From positions 1 to 58,118 of the forward strand of contig JAOASB010000048.1 in NCBI GenBank assembly GCA_025210375.1: DNA of 58,118 nucleotides, written 5' to 3'. The notes beneath the pieces were generated by a model, which saw nothing but the letters and a program-made list of their open reading frames with translations, did not search any database and was not told where the DNA came from. This stretch comes from Maledivibacter sp. Lineage in GTDB: Bacteria > Bacillota > Clostridia > Peptostreptococcales > Caminicellaceae. Position 1 is the stretch's first letter, and the number at the start of each line of letters is the position of its first letter. This document shows positions 19,145 through 26,755 of the stretch, in pieces. Position numbers and translations under genes: made by a program.

Positions 19145-21076
19145 CTAAGATTCTATATTATCGTCATCTTTATCGTCTTGAACATCTTTATCTGCTGGTT
19201 TATCGTCATTGATATCCACAGCATTTTCTTTATTCATTCTAGATAAAGCTTCTACTCCTTCTGTAAATACTGCCTCAAATTCATCGGCATTTAAGGTCTC
19301 TTGTGCAAGTAATCCTTGTGCAACGGACTCAAGCTTATCAAGATTTTCTGATAAAAGTTTTTCAGTTATTTGATATGCATTATCTATTATATCTCTAGTT
19401 TCTTTATCTATCTGAGCTGCCACTTCTTCAGAATAATCCTTCTTAGAAGAAAAATCTCTACCTATGAATACTTCTTCACCTGTTCCATATGTCATAGGGC
19501 CTAGGTTCTTACTCATACCATACTTGGTAATCATACTTCTAGCTATTTTAGTAGCCCTTTCAAGGTCATTGCTTGCTCCAGTACTTATATCATCTAAAAT
19601 CAAAGCCTCAGCTACTCTACCACCAAGTAAGATAACTATTTCATTTTCCATACCATTCTTGGTCATATAATATCTCTCTTCTTGAGGAAGCTGTAAAGTA
19701 AATCCTCCAGCTCTACCCCTAGGGATAATTGTCACATGATGAACAGGGTCTGTATCAGGTAAAAGCTTTGCAATCACCGCATGACCTGCTTCATGGTATG
19801 CAGTTAACCTTTTTTCTTTTTCTGTTATAACTCTGCTCTTCTTCTCAGTCCCAGCTATAACCTTAGTTATGGCTTCTTCAATAGTCTCCATAAATATCTT
19901 ATCGTCATTTCTTCTAGCAGATAAAAGGGCTGCTTCATTTAAAAGATTTTCAAGATCAGCCGGTGTAAATCCAGGAGTCCTTTTTGCCAATACGCTTAAA
20001 TTCACATCATCGGCTAAAGGTTTATTCCTAGCATGTACCTTCAATATAGCTTCTCTTTCTTTTATATCAGGTCTTCCAACTATTATTTCCCTATCAAATC
20101 TTCCGGGTCTTAATAGGGCAGGGTCTAATATATCAGGTCTATTGGTAGCAGCTATCATAATGATACCTTCGTTCACACCAAAGCCATCCATTTCAACCAG
20201 AAGCTGATTTAGGGTCTGCTCTCTTTCATCATGTCCACCACCGAGCCCAGCTCCTCTTTTTCTACCTACTGCATCTATCTCATCTATAAAAACAATACAA
20301 GGAGAATTCTTCTTGGCCTGATCAAATAAATCACGTACCCTTGAAGCACCTACCCCAACAAACATTTCCACAAAATCAGAACCACTTATGCTGAAAAATG
20401 GAACACCAGCTTCACCAGCAACAGCCCTTGATAGATATGTTTTTCCAGTACCCGGAGGCCCAACCATGAGTACCCCCTTAGGTATTCTTGCTCCTAATTC
20501 TATATATTTTCTTGGTCTTTTTAGAAAATCTACTATTTCTTTTAATTCTTCTTTTTCTTCTTCAAGCCCTGCAACATCCTTGAAGGTAACTTTTTCTTTT
20601 TCGTTTTCCTTATGAAGCTTAGCTCTACTCTTTCCGAAGGACATTACCCTACTTCCTCCGCCTTGAGATTGCTGCATAAACACAAACCAGAAAACTACAA
20701 AAATAAGTACCATAAATACTGAAGGAAGTATATCTATAAACCACGGAGTTCCTGCTGGAGGCTCTCCAGTAACTTTAAGTCCCTCTTTTATAGCAGGAAA
20801 GATATAATTTTCATTGAAGGTGTCAGTATTCATGACCATAGGAATATAAGATGTAAATTCTTCTTCCGTTTCCTTAGTTTCGCCTTTTAATACACCCTTT
20901 ACTCTATTATTAATCAAATGCATTTCTTTTATATTATTAGTTTCTAAATTAGTTGTAAGTTCCGAAAAACTAAGCTCCTTCATTTGCTCTGGCTGCTTTG
21001 TATAAAACTGTACTATCATCAAAATTATAATGAATATCAGAATATAAAAGCTTGCCCCTCTAAAGAATTTTCTCAA
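19145..21076 (-). CDS. ftsH: ATP-dependent zinc metalloprotease FtsH
   Basis: Membrane-anchored AAA+ protease that degrades misfolded membrane and regulatory proteins. The 643-residue protein has two N-terminal membrane segments (about 7-25 and 112-135) flanking an extracytoplasmic domain. The AAA module has Walker A GPPGTGKT at 206-213, [13 protein letters not shown] and the [23 protein letters not shown]. The zinc site HEAGH is near residue 430. The acidic C-terminal tail (DDKPADKD...DDKDDDN) is unusually Asp-rich. It lies 52 bp downstream of tilS; the hprT gene that usually separates them in Firmicutes is missing here. Confidence 0.97.
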   Translation of the reverse strand: MRKFFRGASFYILIFIIILMIVQFYTKQPEQMKELSFSELTTNLETNNIKEMHLINNRVKGVLKGETKETEEEFTSYIPMVMNTDTFNENYIFPAIKEGLKVTGEPPAGTPWFIDILPSVFMVLIFVVFWFVFMQQSQGGGSRVMSFGKSRAKLHKENEKEKVTFKDVAGLEEEKEELKEIVDFLKRPRKYIELGARIPKGVLMVGPPGTGKTYLSRAVAGEAGVPFFSISGSDFVEMFVGVGASRVRDLFDQAKKNSPCIVFIDEIDAVGRKRGAGLGGGHDEREQTLNQLLVEMDGFGVNEGIIMIAATNRPDILDPALLRPGRFDREIIVGRPDIKEREAILKVHARNKPLADDVNLSVLAKRTPGFTPADLENLLNEAALLSARRNDDKIFMETIEEAITKVIAGTEKKSRVITEKEKRLTAYHEAGHAVIAKLLPDTDPVHHVTIIPRGRAGGFTLQLPQEERYYMTKNGMENEIVILLGGRVAEALILDDISTGASNDLERATKIARSMITKYGMSKNLGPMTYGTGEEVFIGRDFSSKKDYSEEVAAQIDKETRDIIDNAYQITEKLLSENLDKLESVAQGLLAQETLNADEFEAVFTEGVEALSRMNKENAVDINDDKPADKDVQDDKDDDNIES

Positions 21077-21128
21077 GAACTCTCCTCCTTTCTAATGCCT
21101 AAACCGAGTCTCTTAATTCTAACATATT

Positions 21129-22553
21129 TTAATTTTCTAGACAACCTTCTCTATCTTTATAGGTTAATTTAATTACCTTATCAGTTTGTTCATCTACTTT
21201 ATAGCTTTCACTAAGTCTATAGCCTATAACCCATATTATTCCTTTTTCATCACATAATAACGGAATCTCATCCCTAATATACTTTGAAATTTTTTGGTCA
21301 ATAAAATAATTCTTTATTTTTTTCGTACCTTTCATTCCTACGGGTTTAAACCTATCTCCATTTCTTCTATTTCTTATGGATAATCCACCTTGTATTTTAT
21401 CATAATCCACAAAAACCGTATATCTATCCTTTTTATTACTTCTGATTTCCCACTTATCAACTATATCTAACCTTACAGATGTATCCAAGGCCTCAATATG
21501 AGTGGTCTTTCCTATATCTACCCTATACTCAAACCCATAGTCTTTGTTATCTTTTTGTGGTTCCTTACTTTTCTTAACATCTATACTATTATACCCAAGC
21601 TGAGCCATGATATGCCCAGGCAGGTCTAATCTAGAACCTACTTTTTTTCTATCGATGAGTTCAAGTATCCCTTCTATATGAGTCCATCCAACCTCTTTTA
21701 GGTTGCCTTTCACTTCCCTAATAGCACTTCTAAGAATCCTCTTTTTCATTGCAATATTTAATTTATCAAATCCATTTTGGTCTAAAGAAAATTCGTCTTC
21801 ATTTTTTTTAATAGTTATACCCTTTAACTTTTCCTCAGTTAATAAATCAAGATAGTGGCTATCATCCCTAAGAAGATTTGCACTTCTCCAAAGGGCATCA
21901 ATAATACTTGGATTAAAATTTTCCTTTATGTAGGGAATAAGCTCAAGTCTTATTTTATTTCTGGTATATATAGCTTCTAGATTTGTTTTATCTATCCTAG
22001 GTTTCAAATCATTTTCCTTACAATATTCCTCAATTTCTTTTCTATCTATATCAAGTAAAGGTCTTATGATTTTCCCATCTCGCTTATAATCTATTGCGGT
22101 TAGACCATCTAATCCTGAGCCTCTAATAAGTCTCATAAGTACAGTCTCACCTTGATCATTACGATTTTGAGCTATTGCAATCTTTGATGAGCTTGTTTCC
22201 CTTGCCACTTTATCAAACAATTGATATCTAAGTTCCCTTCCACCCTCTTCAAGGGTAATCCCTTTTTCTCTACTGTACTTGCCAACATCATAGGAAAATA
22301 TGAATGCTTTAATTCCTAAAGCCCTACAAAACTCTTCAACATATTTTGCATCTTTTTGGGCCTCTTCTCCCCTAAACTGATGATCAAGATGAACCACAGA
22401 AATGTTTATATTGAAAGTTTCCCTTAATCTCCACAAAAGATGTAAGAGACAGATTGAATCTGGTCCACCGGAAACACCTACTACAACCCCTTCGCCTTTT
22501 TCTATTAGGTTATTTGTTTTAATAGTTCCTAAAAACCTTTCAATTATGCCCAT
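21129..22553 (-). CDS. tilS: tRNA(Ile)-lysidine synthase TilS
   Basis: Modifies C34 of tRNA-Ile(CAT) to lysidine so that it reads AUA. The 474-residue protein has the N-terminal PP-loop ATPase signature SGGPDS at residues 28-33. HLDHQFRGEEAQKDA follows, and RNDQGETVLMRLIRGSGLDGL marks the conserved catalytic region near 135-155. The C-terminal third has the TilS substrate-binding domains (RRNGDRFKPVGMKGTKKIK, then KISKYIRDEIPL). Length is normal. It is directly upstream of ftsH, as in the Bacillus cluster, but with no hprT between. Confidence 0.95.
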   Translation of the reverse strand: MGIIERFLGTIKTNNLIEKGEGVVVGVSGGPDSICLLHLLWRLRETFNINISVVHLDHQFRGEEAQKDAKYVEEFCRALGIKAFIFSYDVGKYSREKGITLEEGGRELRYQLFDKVARETSSSKIAIAQNRNDQGETVLMRLIRGSGLDGLTAIDYKRDGKIIRPLLDIDRKEIEEYCKENDLKPRIDKTNLEAIYTRNKIRLELIPYIKENFNPSIIDALWRSANLLRDDSHYLDLLTEEKLKGITIKKNEDEFSLDQNGFDKLNIAMKKRILRSAIREVKGNLKEVGWTHIEGILELIDRKKVGSRLDLPGHIMAQLGYNSIDVKKSKEPQKDNKDYGFEYRVDIGKTTHIEALDTSVRLDIVDKWEIRSNKKDRYTVFVDYDKIQGGLSIRNRRNGDRFKPVGMKGTKKIKNYFIDQKISKYIRDEIPLLCDEKGIIWVIGYRLSESYKVDEQTDKVIKLTYKDREGCLEN

Positions 22554-22569
22554 AACTATTCTCCACCTT

Positions 22570-22674
22570 TATAGGTATTTAAGTAGGCACCTTAATCTAT
22601 ACATATCAACAGTTTTCAGAAGCTGTGAGTATTTTGATACGTATAGATTAAGTCCTACTATGTAAATCCTATAT
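22570..22674. repeat. P-family palindromic repeat, copy 5
   Basis: About 105 bp with arms TATAGGTATTTAAGTAGG and CCTACTATGTAAATCCTATA and inner arms CTTAATCTATACATATCAA / TTGATACGTATAGATTAAG. It is just upstream of tilS and next to an M repeat. The two together fill the 297 bp yabT-tilS gap. Confidence 0.75.
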
Positions 22675-22684
22675 TATTGAACTC

Positions 22685-22852
22685 AATTGAACAGATTACA
22701 TAATTACTTTCTAATAAAAACCATCTACTACATGTAGTTTTAGAATTTTCGGGGCTATACCATCAAATATGCTTATATATTAAGCAATTAAAGCAAGGAT
22801 GATATTCCCATATTGGGTTTAGCCAAGTAAGAGTTATGCAATTTCCTCAATT
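22685..22852 (-). repeat. M-family repeat, copy 3, touching the kinase stop codon
   Basis: About 168 bp, full length, opposite orientation to copy 1. Its outer base pairs overlap the TAA stop of the kinase gene (22851-22853): the kinase frame ends in TAATTGAGG, where TTGAGG is the repeat end. The repeat may therefore have set the present C-terminus. Confidence 0.75.
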
Positions 22853-23747
22853 AAAAATTACTTCCAATTACCAAAATTAAAATGATACAAAAGCTTAAAA
22901 GTGATGTAACAAAAAAGGTATTGACTATTAGGTTAACTCTATCATTATATCGTATTTTCTTTTCACTGCGAAGGGTTTTATATATTTTTTTTAGTTCTTT
23001 TATAAATTCAGGAAATTCTATTTTCCTTTGATATAGTCCTCTCTCTATTAGCTTAACAACCTTTTTATTCAGTTTTTGTCTTCTAAGCTCGTTTATAATA
23101 TCCGGTAGACTCATATTGAAAAGCTTTTCTGTATTTCTAAAATTTAGATTTACAAACATCATACACAGGGAAAACATATCGTATTTACCATCGGCTCGTC
23201 TAATCCCCATATCCCATCTGGCCCTATCATATAAAGGAGTAAATTCCTTTATACTGGAACCCATGGGAACTATACCTCCTAAATCTACAACCTTAATCTC
23301 TCCATTTCTTTTATCTATCATTACATTTTCTGGCTTCAAATCCCCAAATATATAACCTTTGTTGTGAAGCTCACTAAGCATTGTACCGATTATTATTACT
23401 ATTCCCACTATTTCTTTTAAATTCAGCCTATTTTTCAAAGTATACTCCTTGAAATTTTCTCCATTTATATATTCTAATACTATAAAGTAATATACTTTCC
23501 CTTGGTATTCATAATCATCTAATTCCACAGCAATGGGCAAAGCCTTTATTTCCCTAAGCTTATCAAGCATATTTGATTCCTTTGTAATACTATGCAAATC
23601 CTCGGATATCTTCAAAGCATAGTACTTTTTTTGCTTAATATCCAATACTTTATATACCCTAGCGATTCCACCTTTTCCGATTAGCCTAATTATCTTGTAG
23701 GAATTTTTATTCCATTTCCCAGTAATTATATTCCCTTCTAATCCCAT
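22851..23747 (-). CDS. yabT: YabT-like membrane-anchored Ser/Thr protein kinase
   Basis: A Hanks-type kinase of 298 residues in the position of B. subtilis yabT (between yabS and tilS). It has the glycine loop GKGGIARVY (24-32) and catalytic Lys46 (YALKI). The catalytic loop reads GDLKPENV with Asp136 and Asn141, and DLG stands in place of DFG at 155-157. The residue before the catalytic Asp is Gly, not Arg, so this is a non-RD kinase that should not need activation-loop phosphorylation. One transmembrane segment lies at the extreme C-terminus (about 274-296), as in YabT. YabT acts in sporulation and DNA-damage responses in Bacillus; the same role here is inference from synteny. Confidence 0.85.
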   Translation of the reverse strand: MGLEGNIITGKWNKNSYKIIRLIGKGGIARVYKVLDIKQKKYYALKISEDLHSITKESNMLDKLREIKALPIAVELDDYEYQGKVYYFIVLEYINGENFKEYTLKNRLNLKEIVGIVIIIGTMLSELHNKGYIFGDLKPENVMIDKRNGEIKVVDLGGIVPMGSSIKEFTPLYDRARWDMGIRRADGKYDMFSLCMMFVNLNFRNTEKLFNMSLPDIINELRRQKLNKKVVKLIERGLYQRKIEFPEFIKELKKIYKTLRSEKKIRYNDRVNLIVNTFFVTSLLSFCIILILVIGSNF

Positions 23748-23852
23748 TTTAAATCCCCTTTATAGACAAATAAGTCTATCAACCTATTTGTCAGTTGTGA
23801 GTTCTAAGTGGTAAGTTCTAAGTTTGCAGGTCATTCTTTTAGGAAAACATTG
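23748..23852. repeat. R-family tract upstream of the kinase
   Basis: Imperfect tandem run TCAGTTGTGAGTTCTAAGTGGTAAGTTCTAAGTTTGCAGG (written here as a description; the tract is about 23793-23832). It resembles the tracts at 35083 and 35469. No ORF. Together with F2 and H1 it makes up the 564 bp yabS-yabT gap. Confidence 0.45.
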
Positions 23853-24058
23853 TTTGCTAGAGAAGACACATATATTTTATGGAAGTTCCCCTTATAAAGC
23901 AGTTTTGTCCTTTATAATAATGAAGACTATTTGCTTTCAGCGAATACCATAAAATTTTCCACCAATTTTCAATTTGTTCTGAAATTTTATTGGCTAGATG
24001 AGAAAATTATTTATAGCAGAAACTGGAAGAAAATATATGTGGCTTCTCCACCAGCAAA
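23853..24058. repeat. F-family hairpin repeat, copy 2
   Basis: About 206 bp with inverted ends TTTGCTAGAGAAG / CTTCTCCACCAGCAAA and arms containing CACATATATTTT on both sides. The middle is about 80 bp longer than copy 1. It has no ORF. The arm change relative to copy 1 (ATATA for ATATG) is present in both arms, which points to a conserved stem. Confidence 0.8.
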
Positions 24059-24113
24059 TATGGACTTAATCCTATACCCATAGTTATGATCCCATATTTT
24101 CTACAAAAACTTA

Positions 24114-24307
24114 AAAGCGGCTTATATAGCCGCTTCAGATTGTTTACAAAGTCAACAAGATGGCAGGCTACCTAAAAATCCGAAGTTCGAGGCGTGCTGA
24201 AACCAAGAGACTGTAGCGTATATAGACATACGTAAAGGTTCTTGGTTTCAGCAACAACGAAGAAATTCGGGTTTTTAGGCAGCCTAAAGCGGCTTATATA
24301 GCCGCTT
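24114..24307 (-). mobile_element. H element, copy 1, between two identical terminator hairpins
   Basis: The 150 bp core (24136-24285) lies between two perfect 22 bp copies of a hairpin (24114-24135 and 24286-24307; AAAGCGGCTTATATAGCCGC core). The copy next to yabS lacks a U-tract; the far copy is followed by TTTTAAGTTTTTG on the minus strand, as a native terminator would be. The core has nested stems: a small hairpin near its left end (TTGTTTAC/GTCAACAA), a long outer stem (GGCTACCTAAAAATCC / GGGTTTTTAGGCAGCC), an inner stem (GCTGAAACCAAGAG / CTTGGTTTCAGC) and an apical CGTATATAGACATACG. No ORF. Confidence 0.75.
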
Positions 24308-24311
24308 TATT

Positions 24312-25046
24312 TTATACTATGTTTTCTGAAAAAAGTGGTTCTTCTTCTATTGCTTCATCGGATTCAAGGGCTCTATTTGTAAATAGTTCTATGGCCTTGT
24401 AAATCGCTGGGGCTGTGGGAGTTGTCCCACCTACATCCATATTTCTTATTTCATTCTTTATAAACTCCATATCATCACTAAAGCTATTAATGACCTTTGT
24501 CATCTCTTTGCCGGGTCCTGGAAACGCTATAACTGCAATCTCACTTTTTCCCTTTCTAGCTTTCAAGCAATTCATTAGATCTATGATACTTTCCCTTGCT
24601 TTATGGATTTTACACTTCATACTACCGCTGCAATCCATTAGAATACAGCACTTTATGTGTATTTCATCACTTATATTTTCTATATATTGAATGAATTTAT
24701 TCCTGCTCTCGGGTTTAATTTCATCGAGTTCTGCTCCAATAATCTCCTTTAGCTGCTTGTTTACCACCGTATTTATAGTTTTATTTACGGTTCTCTGCGT
24801 TAACATATGAAGGGTACTACTTAGATTTTCAATATAGGATAGTTCCCATTCTCCCCCGCCCTTTTCAGCGATGTTTTGTACCTCTTCAATGGGATTTTCA
24901 CTTGTATCCGGCCTGTCCACAATCCCAATAGCACTGACAACTATACCATTACTAGCGGCTTCACGTACAGCCACAATAGGGTCTCCCCCTATGTTAGACC
25001 TTCCATCTGTTACAACGATAATCTGGTTAATTCTCATTTCCTTCAT
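24312..25046 (-). CDS. yabS: YabS-like von Willebrand factor A domain protein
   Basis: A 244-residue soluble protein in the yabS position next to yabT. The C-terminal half holds a vWA/MIDAS signature (LMDCSGSM near residues 137-144 and GGTTPTAP near 210-217). The N-terminal half starts with VVTDGRSNIGGDP, a second partial vWA-like fold. The protein probably binds a metal and a partner protein; in Bacillus yabS is a sporulation-stage gene. The gene pair yabS-yabT suggests the kinase may act on or with it, which is inference. A G-rich SD (GGGGTT) precedes the ATG. The stop is followed 4 bp later by a terminator hairpin that belongs to the H-element structure. Confidence 0.8.
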   Translation of the reverse strand: MKEMRINQIIVVTDGRSNIGGDPIVAVREAASNGIVVSAIGIVDRPDTSENPIEEVQNIAEKGGGEWELSYIENLSSTLHMLTQRTVNKTINTVVNKQLKEIIGAELDEIKPESRNKFIQYIENISDEIHIKCCILMDCSGSMKCKIHKARESIIDLMNCLKARKGKSEIAVIAFPGPGKEMTKVINSFSDDMEFIKNEIRNMDVGGTTPTAPAIYKAIELFTNRALESDEAIEEEPLFSENIV

Positions 25047-25168
25047 AACCCCAACCCCCTAATTTTTGTATATAAACATTAATTATCCCCAACGGTTGTC
25101 CATTAGTTTAGTATATGCAAATTTAGTGGATTTTATACCTATTGTAGGCAATGCTTCAGGTCATAAAA

Positions 25169-25383
25169 AAGCCAAGAGAATTAAACTATTCCCTTGGCTC
25201 CAGATTGTAGACAAAGTCTACAAGATGGTAGGCTACCTAAAATTTTGAAGTTCGAGGCGTGCTGAAACCAAGAGGCCGCAGCGTATATAGACATACGTAA
25301 GGGTTCTTGGTTTCAGCAACAACGAAGAAATTCGGGTTTTTAGGCAGCCTGAAGCCAAGAGAATTAAATTATTCCCTTGACTC
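25169..25383 (-). mobile_element. H element, copy 2, between duplicated terminator hairpins
   Basis: The 151 bp core (25201-25351) is about 90% like copy 1 by eye. Here the flanking duplication is 32 bp (25169-25200 and 25352-25383, two mismatches) and is a different hairpin (AAGCCAAGAGAATTAAA...CCCTTGGCTC). The far copy is followed by six T on the minus strand, the near copy is not. Differences from copy 1 in the outer stem are largely kept as G-U pairs, and the small hairpin is perfect here (TTGTAGAC / GTCTACAA). With the AT-rich yabS upstream DNA it accounts for the 353 bp tldE-yabS gap. Confidence 0.75.
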
Positions 25384-25399
25384 TATACTTTTTAAAATA

Positions 25400-26755
25400 T
25401 TATTTTCCTGAAATAGAGAGCTCTTTTATCCTTAATGATGGTGAACCTATATAGCCGCCTCCACCTGGGAAGGCAAATTTTAAATCGGCGCCTACTTCTT
25501 CAACGCTTTTTAACATGTCATAAAAGTTTCCGGCGGCGGTGATTTGATTTATGGGTCTAGTAATCTTACCATTTTCTATTAGATAGCCGTGGGCGGATAA
25601 TGAAAAGTCTCCTGATACAGTATTTACACCTGCATGAAGTCCTTGAAAATCTATTATAACAATGCCCTTATCTATACCTTCTATCATTTCTTCAAAGTCA
25701 ATATTTCCTTTTTCTATATACATATTTGTTGGAGAAATTGATATAACTGACTTATATGATCCTTTATGTCCATTTCCAGTTGATTTTACTCCGTCCTTTT
25801 TTGCAGACTTTAAATTATGAAGAAATGTTTTGAGGATTCCCTTTTCTATAACATTTTTCTTTTCGCAGGCTACCCCTTCACCATCAAAGGATTGTGACAT
25901 GATGCCCCCCTCCATAAAGGGATCGTCAACTAAAGTGATGATGCTATTAGCTATACTCTCATTTATTTTCCCCTTCAACATGGAAAGTCCTTTCTGAACA
26001 TTTTCAGCGGAAAATATTCCACTATATGCTTCCAGCAAGCTAGCGGCTGCATCGTTTCTAAGTATTACCGGGTAATTATTTGATTCAATGGTATCGGCAC
26101 CTATCATTGATACCGCTTCTTTTACTGACTTTGCAGCTATATTCTTAGGATCAAAATCCTTGAAATCATTGGAAATAACATAACTTGTGCCGGTTTTAAT
26201 CTCTCCATTTTCTTTAACCATTGCAGACATATATGCATATGCAATATTCGATTTTTTCTCTAGGTCTAAGCCCTTTGTGTTGATTAACAGGCTGTATTCC
26301 ATTCCTTCACCATACATACAATAATTAACGGCTTCTACTCTTTTATCCGCTTTCAAAGCTTCGCCTTCCATTAATTTAGTGAATTCAACCTTTTCTTCAT
26401 TTGTAATGCCTTCCAAATCTTTATTATAGTTATTTATTTCTTTATAATCCTTTGATCCTTCAAAAATATATTCTTCGTCTTTACTATCTATGATTTTAGC
26501 ATTATTTATTACTTCCTTTATAAGAATATCTATGGAGCTTTCATCTAATTTCTCGGTATATGCATACCCCATTTTGCCATCATGGACTCCCCTAAAGGAC
26601 AATCCATTCTCATCTGATATGCTGTAGTTATCTATTTCCCCCTTGAATACCCTTATATTGAGACTCTTATTTCTCTGAACAAAGGCTTCCATATCCTTCA
26701 TTCCATTTTCTTTACCTCTTTCAAAAAGAGTTCCTATAAGCTGTCTTGTATCCAT
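25400..26755 (-). CDS. tldE: TldE/PmbA-like metalloprotease subunit
   Basis: The non-catalytic partner of TldD in the TldD/E protease, which trims modified peptides or degrades unfolded proteins. The protein is 451 residues from the ATG at 26755. It has the family fold, with ends such as GVNTVSGDFSLSAHGYLIENGKITRP near residue 400 and GSPSLRIKELSISG at the C-terminus, but no HExxxH zinc motif. The start is fixed by GGGGGA upstream and by its A being the last base of the tldD stop TAA (TAATG). The frame stays open another 32 codons into tldD, but those are not family-like. Confidence 0.9.
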   Translation of the reverse strand: MDTRQLIGTLFERGKENGMKDMEAFVQRNKSLNIRVFKGEIDNYSISDENGLSFRGVHDGKMGYAYTEKLDESSIDILIKEVINNAKIIDSKDEEYIFEGSKDYKEINNYNKDLEGITNEEKVEFTKLMEGEALKADKRVEAVNYCMYGEGMEYSLLINTKGLDLEKKSNIAYAYMSAMVKENGEIKTGTSYVISNDFKDFDPKNIAAKSVKEAVSMIGADTIESNNYPVILRNDAAASLLEAYSGIFSAENVQKGLSMLKGKINESIANSIITLVDDPFMEGGIMSQSFDGEGVACEKKNVIEKGILKTFLHNLKSAKKDGVKSTGNGHKGSYKSVISISPTNMYIEKGNIDFEEMIEGIDKGIVIIDFQGLHAGVNTVSGDFSLSAHGYLIENGKITRPINQITAAGNFYDMLKSVEEVGADLKFAFPGGGGYIGSPSLRIKELSISGK

